DNA from: Protonemura montana
Taxonomy: Eukaryota; Arthropoda; Insecta; Plecoptera; Nemouridae
Assembly (NCBI GenBank): GCA_947568835.1
Contig: OX387604.1
Span: 16,645,076-16,709,075 of the forward strand
Reading direction: 5' to 3'
Length of the DNA stretch: 64,000 bases
The notes below the pieces were generated by a model. That model was not told the DNA's origin, searched no databases, and saw only the letters and a program-made list of their open reading frames with translations. This document shows, one piece after another, positions 1-10,660 of the stretch (position 1 is its first letter; every line of letters begins with the position of its first letter). A program made the translations under genes and the position numbers.

Positions 1-310
1 GTTTTTTTTTTAATCGAACTGACGTTTTATTTCTACAATTGGTAATTTTGTGCTATACCGCCGCACGGGTAATTCTTGTCGGATCGCCTTTTTGATGGTA
101 TTTTTGGATTCCTTGTGCAATTTTGAGTCGATATAGGTGTAGCAACTTGTGTAGCGACGGTTATTTTGGGTGTAGTTGCTGTTTGAATTTGATGGTTTGT
201 TGCGTTTTGGTCGGGTTGTACTGTGCCGAATGGCGACTATCTGACAGGTGGTGGTGTGTTGGTGGTGTGCGATCATTGATGCCAACTGTTTGGTGAATTC
301 ACTGGGAGTC
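1..310 (-). other. T/G-rich window edge with an open minus-strand frame ending at an A run
   Basis: On the minus strand an open frame of about 100 codons ends in a TAA that runs directly into a run of A at the window edge. That is how some retroelement 3' ends or retrocopies look. The predicted peptide is Ser/Thr/Asn/Lys-rich and I do not recognise it. The plus strand here is poor in C, so its complement is A/C-rich and stays open by composition alone. I therefore do not call it a gene. The element, if there is one, may extend beyond the window. Confidence 0.2.
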
Positions 311-372
311 ATGTGTAGGTATCATGGTCACCCATCCAATAGTTGACTCGGGCGAGTGTTGCTGAACTTCTG
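311..372 (-). repeat. Fragment of the 5S rRNA-derived SINE head
   Basis: Read on the plus strand this stretch resembles the reverse complement of the 3' half of animal 5S rRNA: GGTCaCCCATCCAA, then a diverged middle, then GTTGCTgAaCTTC. The same segment occurs in the longer elements at 5339-5762 and 12480-12905, also in minus orientation. Only the 5S part is visible here. It could instead be a separate 5S pseudogene, but the flanking catgtgta is shared with the SINE copies. Confidence 0.5.
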
Positions 373-574
373 TGGCTGCGGCAATGTTGGGTAATGGGGC
401 AAGTTATTAATGGGGGTTATGGTATGTAGTGTTCTTAATGGGGTAAGTTATTGCGTGTATATGTCGATGTACTAGGTAGGGTACGATGCATCAGGTAGGA
501 ATGTTGCCGATTTGTGTGGGTACCGGTTTAGTGATTGCTGTTATCATTGCGTGGAATGAAATATTTGCTCATTC

Positions 575-870
575 TTGTTCAAGATGTCTTGCGATTCGTG
601 TGTGTGTACTATGGTTGAGTTTATTTGTGTGTGCTGTGACGAGGAGCGTTTGTTGGAGTGGTTGAGGGCGCATGGGGTGTTGAGGAGGGGGATGGATTGT
701 GAGAAGTGTGGGGCGAAGTGTGTCTTGAAGAAAGATTTCCGGGATGGATTAGTGTGGTGAGTTGAGGTAATTGCTTCTGGAGGTCGGTTGCATGTGGAAT
801 TTTGTTGGGGACGAAGGCTGGTAGTGAGCTGGGGTTTTTTTTTGTGGGTATATTTCAGTTGGCGCGCATT
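575..870 (+). mobile_element. Probable Merlin/ISXO2-type transposase N-terminal remnant
   Basis: The frame from 575 to 760 encodes 61 residues. They include a helical stretch EERLLEWLRAHGVL followed by CEKCGAKCVL and then DGLVW before a stop. This order (short helix, C-x2-C zinc ribbon half, DG-x-W) is what I know from the head of ISXO2-like transposases of the Merlin superfamily, where the tryptophan is normally followed by a second Cys pair. Downstream, other frames hold weak continuations up to about 870, so the copy is frameshifted and truncated, and no DDE core is visible. I see no terminal inverted repeats. The match rests on pattern memory, not an alignment. An unrelated small zinc-ribbon peptide is possible. 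Confidence 0.35.
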
Positions 871-1579
871 CTTCAAGATGGCTGCTTTAGGAAAGATGGC
901 GTTTGGGATTGGGTGTTCTGCTGATGAAATCGTTTTTTTCGGGAATATGTGGTGAAAAGTGGGTTTTTTCTGGAAATTTACAGAATTTCTTCTAAGTGTT
1001 TTCAAAAACACCTTCATATATGGCTGTTTTTCGAAGTTTGACCTTGATTTTTGGAGGTCACAAATGCGGCGGTTTAGCACAATTTTACCCTACAATTTTT
1101 AAATGTTATATTCATATATTATAAAATATATTTATCAAGGTAGAAACTATTTCATGTGTGACCTTGTTTAGCGCGTGTTGATTGGTGGATCATTTAAAAA
1201 ATGCCGCTAAGACGAAGGCAGCGCCCAGTAGTGGCGAAAAGTAGCAACTCCCGCGTTTAGTTTCAACACCTAATATGGTCTTTGGTTTTAACCGGCAAAT
1301 CGCCTTCGAAAATCGCCGTGACAATTCGACGAAGATCGCGTTGTTTCTTCAATGTCCCGCAAATAATTATTCAGTCTATGTCACAGTATGAACTCATTCT
1401 TCGTTCGTTATTCGTTTGTAAATAAAAATGCATTTGAAAGCAGATTGTGGTGTAGGTTAGGGAGGTTATGTTAGGGCTTCAAATTCAGCATATGACTGTT
1501 TATGAGCTAAGTGAAAACTAATTATAGTTCAATGACATGGATTAGATAGTTAATTTGAGCTCAGTTAAGAAAGAACAGT
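871..1579. other. No gene seen; promoter-like patch near 1150-1340
   Basis: Up to about 1080 the plus strand stays rich in T and G and poor in C. Around 877-905 there are two AAGATGGC motifs, similar to the YY1 core. From about 1150 to 1340 base composition is more balanced with several CpGs and a reverse CCAAT box (ttgattggtgg). This could be a promoter fragment, but no exon beside it is recognisable on either strand. The rest is AT-rich with no clear feature. Confidence 0.25.
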
Positions 1580-2190
1580 GTGTGTTCCTCGTGTTCAAGC
1601 GAGTCTTTGCTTTTCGGTGTAACACTGGCTGTAACCTCAGTGTGGGGTCACATCACAAGAATAACCTACAAGGCAAAGAGATTCCTGAACTTTGCCATGC
1701 AAAATCTGAAGTGCAGCTACTCGAAGACGAAGCAAAATGTGTATGTTATGTTCATGTGTATGTGTATGTCTTGTTTGCCCTCTGGTAGAGTACTTCTGTG
1801 GGATCTGGGACCCGCAGTCTACGGATAGCATAAACCAAATCGAGTTTGTCCAGCGCAAAGCTGCCAGACATGTGACGAACTGCCACCGTAGGTTGAAATA
1901 GAGGAGCAAAAGGCCGGCGGTTAGTGTCACCAAAATACTGAGGGTCCTCGGCTGGGAGCAACTCTCCACCCAGCATTCAAGAGTTACACAAGGCACTGGC
2001 TGGCCTTACTGCCAGGAAGGACCTGGCAAAGTTTACGCAACCGCCTAGGTATTAAGGGCAAAGAGATCACAAAAGTAAGCTTTATCTTAAGCACTACTGG
2101 ACCAACATAGGATTGTATTCACTCCTCGGCCAGGCTTTAAGACTCTGGAATGATGTTGGAAAGAGAAATCTACCTTGATTTATAGTAACA
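1580..2190 (+). mobile_element. Decayed CR1/L2-clade LINE, reverse transcriptase C-terminal part
   Basis: Three frames together give the typical C-terminal track of CR1/L2 reverse transcriptases. At about 1616 GVTL is followed by W-x-H-I, then KAKR-x-LNF and NLKCS. From 1785 comes VEYFCGIWDP, then IEFVQRKAARHVTN. From 1923, in the same frame as 1785, comes SVTKILRVLGWEQL. Near 2125 a third frame gives ALRLWNDV, the usual C-terminal motif. The frame contains an in-frame stop near 1895 and at least two frameshifts, so it is an old 5'-truncated copy. Neither a 3' tail nor a target-site duplication is clear. Clade assignment is from motif order; subfamily cannot be said. Confidence 0.75.
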
Positions 2191-3120
2191 AGCAACCACC
2201 AGACTTGTATATTTATATATCATGTATTTTACCCTTAGCTACAAATATAATTACAAGTTACCTACACATTTCATCAACCACTTGGCATTTTAAGATGAGA
2301 AAAGATCATCAATCTGAAGCATGGAATAAATATAGTGAAGCACACTAGCCGTACTAACAATTTATCTATTTATTCAGATCTTGTCGAAGGATAAGAGATG
2401 CTGGATTTGCAGCTTCCGCAGCTAGTCCCTGACTGGAATACTGATTAAAATTGTATCGGAAGATGATTTCTGAGGACTTCGATGGCCTGCTTCTTAAGCA
2501 AGGCGCAAACGCAATGCATGAAGTAATTGGACATACGGCCAATACCCATTTCCCATGCGGCCAGACATTCGGACATTTGAAGCAGTAAGGCAAGACAGTT
2601 AGGTATCTTCTTACTTTGTTAGTTTTTAATTGCTAATTCATTGAAAAGTTACTAACAAGGATTTATGAAATATATGTAATTTATAAAGAGAAATTTTAAA
2701 AGATGTAGACGGTCGCAAAAAAGGAGTTTCAGATTGGAGTCCATTTGTGATAACAGCAATTAAATATTAACTTATGAGAAAACAATTTTTGTGTGCGATG
2801 CATTTAAGTGCGATGCGTTCTGCTCGTTCGGAATCGTTTAGAGTTCCGAGACACATCCCCTTGCAAGCACTATCACTTATACCACCACCTTCCAAACTTT
2901 ACCCGCAAGTCTCAACATTTTTTCTATAAGTCAACTCAACGATAATTTTGTTAATGTTTCAATCCAAATTGTATCCAACGAGATGCAGGCTAGATTGGCA
3001 AGATCGGCTGGCCGTAACAATTAAGTGCTGCTTGAAATGTTTCAGGCCCAGTTAAAACGTGAGAATGGTCTGGCGTTCGAAAGCACTTGCAACATCGATG
3101 GTTGTCTCATGTTAAGCAGA
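2191..3120. other. Intergenic, nothing specific seen
   Basis: AT-rich sequence with a somewhat more GC-balanced patch at about 2380-2600 that is interrupted by stops in all frames. I see no splice-flanked exon, RNA gene or repeat here. Confidence 0.3.
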
Positions 3121-3240
3121 ATTTGTTTGTTTGTTTGTTGTTGTTTATTGTCCTATTATTCTTACAAATGCACAGACATGGTGCACATTTGTGCAGATCG
3201 TTTACAGCTTATTATAATACAATACGTCTTTATGTCATAA
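3121..3240 (-). repeat. Possible 3' stub of a LINE or SINE
   Basis: On the minus strand this ends in ggacaataaacaaca followed by (CAAA)-type repeats. The same 15 bases followed by an (ATT)n tail form the 3' end of the Jockey-like LINE at 7816-8850. The shared terminus suggests a very short truncated copy of that family or of a SINE using the same tail. Upstream homology is not obvious. Confidence 0.35.
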
Positions 3241-4167
3241 AAAAATGTAAATTATAAACATTGGAGACATAACTTTGATGCTGGTTTGGTGCATTGAGCG
3301 GGATGCCAAAGTTATTTCTGAAAGTTTATGTGCTGGGACATGTAATAACTTATGCCCTCGTTGGTCTAGAATTGACCCTGTTGTATTCCAGTTGGGTTGC
3401 GTTAAAACAGCCTTGCTGTAGCGATAAGTATTGCAGCAATTGTGCTATGTAGTGTATTATATTTCTAACAATTCCATTCGTTCACCTTTGCACCATTTGA
3501 AGGAAAAATTTGACATATTCCACGCATGCATTTATTGCATATATTCTGATGATTTCCATGCTACATATGTTTGTATTATGTTTTAATAATAAATAGGATT
3601 CACATTTTTTCATTTCTTTCAAAGCGTATTTAAAATACGTGGAGTAACTTACACTAAAAAGCTAGACATTTGTGATACGATGTGTTTCATATTTTGACAA
3701 ATATAATTGTGTACAGTAGATTAATGTACAATGGTAATTGTGTTCAATAAACACTCCTGAATTTGTTTAAATACATGAATCATAATACATATATTTTTTT
3801 ATGAACAGCGCCAGAATCCAATACTTTCCTCATGAAAAATTTTCGTTAAGTATCGCTAATTTTATCTTGGTAGACAGTGTTGCGTTAAGTTTTGTCGTTG
3901 TCAACGGCCCACAAAAAAAACAACATTTTGTAACGTAGAATATCTAAACCCGCTCGACATATGCAGCACAATTATTTAGTTTTGCTTTCACAAATAATAA
4001 AACAAAAGCCTTCGTACTCCAACGAAATGAACAGACTCACATCGAGAACTTTTTTTTTTCTATCTAAAATAGCAATTTGAATCCGAAGGCGCGAATGGTT
4101 ACATCTTTCGTCTAATCGAATCACAACAATTGGATCGAACCAAGGACCGAACGTCGCCGGGAACCTG
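3241..4167. other. Intergenic, AT-rich, nothing specific seen
   Basis: Stop-dense sequence in all frames with several AATAAA-like hexamers but no associated exon. No tandem array or element boundary is visible. Confidence 0.3.
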
Positions 4168-4272
4168 GAGGCGGCCATTTGCAATTGCCAGGTGTGAAAT
4201 TCGCTCACTCACTAGGATTTCTACTTCCTGTTCTGTGTAAACTTTCTCCGGAGAGGTAACCGGAGTAGGAAA
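4168..4272 (+). promoter_or_regulatory. Likely TATA-less promoter and 5' UTR of the host gene
   Basis: The hundred bases before the start codon are more GC-balanced than the upstream DNA. They hold a GGCCATTT (YY1-type) motif near 4172 and an ACTTCCTG (ETS-type) motif near 4223, with no TATA box at the expected distance. This pairing is common in promoters of broadly expressed animal genes. The transcription start cannot be fixed from sequence. Confidence 0.35.
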
Positions 4273-6466
4273 ATGGATTTATCAATTAAAAGCGATTTTA
4301 AGACGGCAAAACCGGCACCGCATAACTCCAACTCTGCAGTTAGCTCTTTACTTAAGCAGAAGTACGAGTATATAATGTCCAGCAGCTCATCAGATACCGA
4401 ATCCGAGAAGGGTAAGTACCTACCATAGAAGTTTAACACATTAAATTTGAACACTTATGCTATTTCACCAACAAAGTATCGGAATTATAACGTCTTGGAA
4501 TAATTAAAATGCAAAACAAAATGCATTGACTTGAGCTCAGGGCACTGAATTTGGATAGGTGATTTGGAAAGCTCTTGAAGCTACGTAAAGTGACATCTAG
4601 TTTTGAGGTTACGAGCAATGACTATTAAATTTTGGCTCCTATGGAACTTTGTTTTACGTCTCAGATTCTGTAATGGAATTGTACAGAGAAAGTACAGAGA
4701 CGGCTATGGTCTCTAGCTAAAGTGCCTTAGACCCTAACCTCGCCTAATCCTCGCCTGATATCGTATTCTTCGATTGCCCAGATGAGCATCTGCAGCCGAA
4801 TCCTAACAGGGAAGAAGACTTCCAAGAGACGGAAAAAAGCATCGAAGTTTCAGATGCCGAATGCCATCAGCTAAACCTGAACGAAAACCAGTCCAATTAC
4901 TGGGGCCAGAACCAACCTGACTTGTGGAGCCAGAACCGCTTTAACTCCTGGAACCACTATCAACCTGTCTGGTACCAGAACCGCACGAACGATCCGAGCG
5001 AACAGTCCTTTTGGGACCAGAATCAGCCCTACGGTTGGAACCAATCATCTACCTACAGCGTGGCAACGCACAAACCTTGGGCGTACCACGACTACTACAG
5101 AGGTGAACAGCTGGACGATCGAAGCTACTTCAGCCGTTCGCACTTCAACTATCAGGATCAAGCCCGGGAAAGCAGCGTGGAAGTGGAAGTTAAGTCGGAT
5201 GAAACAACTAAGCAGCCGCCTAAAGGACTCAAGGTGAGCCAGACCCTAACTTGCCTCATGAAATCCCCGATGAAGAGTAAAATTTCAGTGTCATATTTTT
5301 GAATGGGTTGCAGCACTGCTTTTATTCAGGTGTTCAATATCATTTATTTGTGGTGTTTAACGACGCACTGTTTTGACATCTGGCCATGCAGCACTGGTCT
5401 AATGGCGTCGGTGAATGAGTGGATGAAGATGAGGATTTCCTAGAAGGGCGGAGGGGAAACCCGGTGCCGGCACGTAGCCTACTCCTGTCGAAAAGCACCA
5501 AAGGGACCACCGACTTAACGTTCCTACCGAAGGACGGTACAACTCGAACAGCACGATTCCTCCACAAATCCATGCTGTCGAAAGGTTGATAAGCAAGGCG
5601 AATGAAGTTGCTGTACTAACTTTCATCCCTCCAACCTCTCTCCCGAACAGAACTAGGGCATGTGTATGATGGTCACCCAACCAATACCTGACTCAGCGCA
5701 GTGCTGCTAAAACAGGTGATCTAAAGAGAACCGGTGTTTCCAACATGCCAAACCGTTCGGTACAGGTGTTCAATGAATGACCATGTAAATACGAGTAACA
5801 TGGTAATTTGTTTGGGAGGAAGTGTGAAGATCTGATTTTACTCATTACACTTCACTGAATACTCCCCCCCCCCCCCCCCCCCCACAGCACACCCCCAGTA
5901 TTTAGCAGATTTTTTCGGTCCCCCGGTAGCAGATTCCTCCGCTACAAGATCGGGTTACGTAACGGCACCAGGTTCACCAGCCCTGCTTGATTTGACTAGG
6001 CTGCATGCTTCATCATCGGAGTCATTGTGCGCCAATAGTTACAGGGATAGCGACAAAACAGTGTGTCAAAGGGACAAGTCTAAGTGGTTTTTGGACAAGA
6101 CTAGGTGTATAATTAACGTGTCTGAATCTGGTTCACTCTTCTACGCTTATCAGCTTCATACGCTTCTATCAGCCTGTTTTCACCCTCAGTGCCAGTCCCC
6201 TCAGTGTATCGTTAAACACCACTAACTACTTATTTCTCTGTCGACAGCGTGATCGTGTCAAAAATTACGACGGTGGGATCGACAAAAAGGTTGTCGATGA
6301 CATGAAGCAATGCCTCGAAGGACTGAAAACAACTCTGGCTAAAGGAAAAGATCAGGCATCATCAGTAGAAGTTTATGACTGGAACAAGCAAGTGAAAATA
6401 TTTTTAGAAGGCAATCTAGAGCATGCCGAACGCATAAATAAGCTTGTCAAGAAGCGTAAGAACTGA
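4273..6466 (+). CDS. Three-exon host gene, Trp/Gln/Asn-rich protein of unknown function (269 aa)
   Basis: Coding exons are 4273-4411, 4782-5233 and 6248-6466. The introns begin GTAAGT and GTGAGC and end CCCAG and GACAG, and the joined frame (810 bases) is open from ATG to TGA. Residues 1-46 are Ser/Lys-rich and end in a serine run followed by acidic residues. Residues 47-75 are acidic. Residues 85-135 carry repeated W-x-Q-N blocks (WGQNQ, WSQNR, WYQNR, WDQNQ), a low-complexity aromatic region. Residues 145-170 are Tyr/Arg-rich. Residues 205-269 are predicted helical, with LEGLKTTLAKGKDQ and a basic end KLVKKRKN that may be a nuclear signal. Codon use is even, unlike the flanking DNA. Intron phases are 1 and 0. 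I do not recognise the family; a nuclear RNA-associated role is only a guess from composition. The start is the first ATG in frame after the promoter-like patch. Confidence 0.78.
5339..5762 (-). mobile_element. Complete 5S rRNA-derived SINE (SINE3-type) in intron 2
   Basis: The element reads on the minus strand. Its head, at 5668-5762, is the reverse complement of most of an animal 5S rRNA: GGTCACCCAACCAAT matches the 3' part of 5S, and the following GCTGCT and GAT-C-GAGA-CCGG segments continue it in order. A body of about 320 bp follows, then a tail ending cgttaaacaccacaaataaa. Perfect 12-bp direct repeats caggtgttcaat lie at 5327-5338 and 5763-5774, the target-site duplication expected of LINE-driven retrotransposition. 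A second copy is at 12480-12905. 5S-headed SINEs are known as SINE3. The body family is not one I recognise. The intact duplication suggests a fairly recent insertion. Confidence 0.88.
5864..5883. repeat. Poly-C tract (20) in intron 2
   Basis: Uninterrupted run of 20 C, about 360 bp before the third exon. On the minus strand it is a G tract able to form a quadruplex. Confidence 0.95.
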
Positions 6467-6733
6467 GAAGTTTGGCGTAGGATCTGTGATATCACCTTAT
6501 GAATGTGCAGATAACTTCGAAGAGTTCGTTTATTACCTATGTAAATTAACAATGTGATCTTAAACCAACTTAAGTATTTTTCAAAGGAAGTTCGAGCCCA
6601 AGTCTTTTACTCTTGTCACGTGGTCATTTCTCTCATTTCTACGTCTATAATACAATATCACCGTGACATATTCAAATCTAGTCTACAAATAATTTATTTC
6701 ATTTAAGTTGGTGACTTTATTCATGTAAATTCA

Positions 6734-6739
6734 AATAAA
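6734..6739 (+). promoter_or_regulatory. Candidate polyadenylation signal of the host gene
   Basis: AATAAA lies about 270 bases after the TGA of the three-exon gene and is followed by T/GT-rich sequence (ttctttgttgtaaat). It is the first canonical hexamer downstream, so a 3' UTR of about 290 bases is likely. Confidence 0.55.
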
Positions 6740-7815
6740 CTCGATTCTTTGTTGTAAATTATGTTTTTTACTGACTAAACAAACTACTGTACTGCATGAA
6801 CAAATCAGTAGTGTTCCTATTTCCCGAAGATAATAAAAATTTTGCGGTAGGAATTTACGAGATTAACCAGATTTGGATAGAATCTGTAAGTTGATTAATA
6901 TTACTAGGTTGAAACTTAATATAAGTAAATCAAAACGTATGTAAATAATTTCTACAAAAAGGGGAAAGGTGTGTGATGATTAAGAGATGGTTAGGACAAA
7001 GTAGCCATGAATTGTGCTGCTGTTGATAATTTAAAAGAGATTAAATATTAAAGTCATTTGAGTGTAAGAGTTTAGGTCTGTGGTTTAGGGTACTTGTATA
7101 GGGAAGGTGAATGTCTGGGTCTATGAGAATGTCAAATCGGACTGGAGCACTCAAATATATAAAACAATAGTGGATCCTCATTTCAATTTTTGGAGTACTA
7201 TCATTTATAGTATTAGGCTACGAGATAATACAAAATACTACACATACTACAAAATAGGGCTGCGCCTATCATTTTAAAGGTTCCAAAAATGACTTCTGCA
7301 GCAGAAATGAGGAACAGGCAAATTTTTAGTCAATAGACAGTGGAATTTCATACATAGCATTAAATTAGGCAAAGCGCCAGAATATTTTTTGAACATTTTT
7401 TTAGTAAGTGATGTAAATGATTATGGAACAATTAATAGGTACTATTGATTTGAAAGCGCAGGAGGGGAATACAGGATGTTAAAAAAGGGATGAAAACATA
7501 CATATATATAAATATATGTTGAAAAGTGAATCAGTAAGATTAAATTAGAGTACTTAAAAGTGTTTTGAAGGTAAAGCTTTTTGCTGAATGTATAATTTAT
7601 TTGGAGACGCAGGATTGAAGTAATTTTGTAGAAGAGTCGTGTGGATGGAAGTGTACTGTTTGAGTTAGATTTGGAAGCATGCCTGATAATACACACCCTT
7701 TGTCCAGGTCATTTTGGTGAAATCTGGAATTTCAGCATCTTCTAAGGAAACCAATTTTATAATGAATAGTGGGACTTGACAGCTACGTGAAATGCGATAA
7801 TTAAGATACGTATGG
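6740..7815. other. Intergenic, AT-rich, nothing specific seen
   Basis: No exon-like segment on either strand. A short (TA)n run is near 7500. The last part before 7816 is flanking DNA of the LINE that follows. Confidence 0.3.
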
Positions 7816-7840
7816 TAATAATAATAATAATAATAATAAT
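7816..7840 (-). repeat. (ATT)n tail of the LINE
   Basis: Eight perfect TAA/ATT units directly at the 3' end of the minus-strand LINE. They replace a poly-A tail, as is common in several invertebrate LINE families. Confidence 0.85.
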
Positions 7841-8461
7841 GTTGTTTATTGTCCAGGATGATCAATACAGAAAGATATTTAGACAGTCATCAAATGTTTA
7901 CATTTTTTTTTTTTAAATACTTTTACATTTAAAAAAAAAATTCGTCTTTGTGATAAAATCAATGTTCTAACAAGATGTCATAAAGTTCAGTTTTAAAATT
8001 ACATTTGTTTCCTACTTTAAGATGCGGTGGCAAGGCATTGTATAGTTTACGGCCGGCATATTTTGGCCCTTTTGACGTTTAAGTGTTAACTTGTGCTTTG
8101 GCAGCACTAACAACCCCCTATTTCTGGTGTCGGGTTTCTCCACGTTCACAGAGGTCAGTGAAGTGGTTGTTTCCTGATCATAAATAAACATGATACAGTA
8201 AAATATATACACACATGGAAAAGGCATGATTTTGAATTTTTTAAATAAGGGACGACATGAGTCCTTATAGAAAATTTCGCTGCATGGGTCGTGGCTTGCT
8301 CTCGCCATTATCCGCACCGCTTCTTTCTGGAGTTTAAATAATCTTGATGCTTTAGGTGAGTGTCCCCAAGCTGATACGCCATACTGTAGGTGAGAGTGGA
8401 TGAAAGCAAAATACACCAACTTTACGGCCCGTATGCTTGTGATGTCCATAAGACGTCTAAT

Positions 8462-8821
8462 CAGAAGGTTGTAAGGTTGTAAGGTTGCATTGCATGATCA
8501 ACGACCTCGTCCCGAGAGCATTGATTATAATTTACTTGTATTGCACAAACTTTGTTAAAAAAGAACCTATTATTTGCCCTCAAGTACGCTTCATTGGAGT
8601 ATTATTGCCAGTGATTATCAGAGTTGATTTGCCTTGGCAGATTTCGTACACGGGAATATTTTGGTGTAATGTAAAGTTGTGACAGTAGATGGACTCCTAG
8701 GTGCTGAAGAACAAAGTATTTTCTTTGAATATTTTAATATTGTGACCCTTCACCATGAGAAGTGCGTTTTTCAGTTTAGGTTTTGGCACCATTTTTGGCT
8801 TTTGTTACCTTACAACCTTTC
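8462..8821. mobile_element. hAT-like non-autonomous MITE (360 bp) nested in the LINE
   Basis: The left end reads CAGAAGGTTGTAAGGTTG and the right end, reversed, reads GAAAGGTTGTAAGGTAAC, so 13 bases AAGGTTGTAAGGT are shared as terminal inverted repeats. Both sides are flanked by cgtctaat (8454-8461 and 8822-8829), an 8-bp target-site duplication, the size made by hAT transposases. The left end starts CAG as hAT ends usually do; the right end differs by a base. The AAGGTTGT unit is tandemly doubled at the left end. No transposase is encoded inside. The host sequence is the reverse transcriptase of the surrounding LINE, so the MITE is the younger insertion. Confidence 0.8.
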
Positions 8822-8850
8822 CGTCTAATTGATATTTCGTAAAGTTACTT

Positions 8851-10660
8851 ACTTACTTATACTCCATGCTAGACTACCATTCGAGATAGCCAACAAATGA
8901 CAAGTTATTGGCTCAATTTACTGACGTACCACATCGCGTAATATCCTCCCAGTACATATCAGTGAATATCAGGTACAAATGCACATGTTTAATTCTGTCG
9001 ATAGCTGCTTGTCCCTTGGCTATCGTATATCTCAAGAAGATGTCTTGTAAATGTATACCTACTGTTTCATTCTTATAAGGACATTAGTCTCCAGAATGTT
9101 GTATTGCAGCTACGCCCCAGGTTCAGCCCTGGCATACCCTGTCCCTAGCCTGTGCTCGCACGTGTCGGTGGATCGTCTATGATATCTGCATTATTGTTCG
9201 GTGGAAGTTCATGTCTAGAGTTATCGGCTTGTTGCAAAGCTAACATAGAAAGAGCATTAAAAGCTCCAGCTTATCAGCATTTGAATAATCTTGTTTTCAC
9301 CTTACAGGTGATGGTATCTTCTGGGCAGAGTTAATTGAAACGTTGGGGGATATCACCCTAAATATTTATCAGCTGTGTTTAAAAAGGTAGTTAGATGGTT
9401 CATTCCAAGTATATTTTCCTTGTACAGATATATACAACTGCCAAACTATAGAGTTGAGGGTCAACTCAACAACGAATAAAACTTTTAAATGAAAGCTAGA
9501 ATTTAATTTGAATCTCGTCTGGTTTTATCATTTTCCAGCTGCCACAGGTTCGAAAAAGCAGATTTTTTTCTCGTTTTCATCGAATTATACCACTCTTACT
9601 TACTTCATTTATTGGACAAGCTATGTAAAGTATGGGCACAGGTATGGGTCTCTTTCTACTCATTTGAAGATCTTTCTTTTGAAGGGAGTGGGGGGAGGGG
9701 GGAGTCAATTGACCTCATATTTGAAGAAAGCCATAGTATAAAATGAATATAGAGTGCTACCCCTTCTGAAATTTGAATTCAAATTGTTTATGCGGCCTCA
9801 GCTTTTTTGTGCAATATGATCCAAATTTCAATTGACTTGATTGAAGTTGATGTGAATTGAAGAATTAATTCAACTTTTATTTTATGTGTTAATTTTGCAA
9901 TAATTCCACAAAACTCCAGACATCAGGCATCAGAATTCATCAGAATATGAATGTTGTGGTATTGGATAACCAACACAAAACCAAGACAGCTGATTGTCAA
10001 AAAATAAATAAAAAAGAAACAGCGTTCCTTGCATTGTGTTTCCCCATCAAGAGTGAGGCACACTGCACAAATGTTAGACCAAGTAAATACATTTAATAAC
10101 TTTATAGAAAATGTGTGAGTGCTCAACCGAGTAAGTTATAATTCAATTTAATTTATACCGAATGACAATAAATATCAGTTGGTTTCAAATCAATTTCCTC
10201 CTGTGAGGAAACATAAATTAACTGAGTGCTTGCTTATTGGTAAGTCAAACAAAAAGTGTGAAAAACACACCAATTAAATGGAAACACCTTTTTATTTTTA
10301 TAGATAACGTGGATCGTGAAAATCATGTCATCGAGGACGACTAATTGTGAGTAATAGACAATTATTTGTATTGACTGAAGATCGTTGTTAGTCGCATAAT
10401 ACTTGCCATCAGCAGCTGTCAAATTGAAATTTAGAACACCATTTGGCATATGCACGACACACAAACCCATGTGATGATTTTTTTTCTGAATATTAACTGT
10501 AAAACAGTAGATCTGACGCTGAACAAATGATTATAGAACTTGTCACATATGAAAATCGTCTACCGGTAAGAAACTCCAGGCTAAATGTTTTCCCGTTTTG
10601 AGAATTTGCTTCTAATTTAAAATAGTTGCGATAATTGCAACTGATGGACGTTGCATTGTC
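8851..10660. other. Intergenic, nothing specific seen
   Basis: AT-rich with short open frames only. A G-rich patch is near 9685-9705. I see no splice-flanked exon or recognisable element. Confidence 0.3.

Larger units (their letters stand above)
7816..8850 (-). mobile_element. Jockey-like LINE 3' end, interrupted by a MITE
   Basis: On the minus strand, 8449 down to 8012 encodes the reverse transcriptase thumb and C-terminus. IHSHLQYGVSAWG is followed by LFKLQKEAVRIM, then CRPLFKKFKIM, then RNRGLLVLPKHKLTL. This order is typical of Jockey-superfamily LINEs. The frame continues upstream across the MITE at 8462-8821: with one copy of the 8-bp duplication removed, the residues read LYEISIRRLMDIT without a break. 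The 3' end is ggacaataaacaaca followed by (ATT)n at 7816-7840. The 5' end is truncated near 8850, where a stop and unrelated sequence begin. A frameshift or stop ends the frame near 8012, before the usual C-terminus. Confidence 0.82.

Noticed and set aside
544-1080. 178-codon minus-strand frame
   Set aside because: The strand is A/C-rich because the plus strand lacks C, so few stops occur. The peptide is Lys/His/Ser/Thr low complexity with no domain, and overlaps the probable transposase remnant on the other strand.
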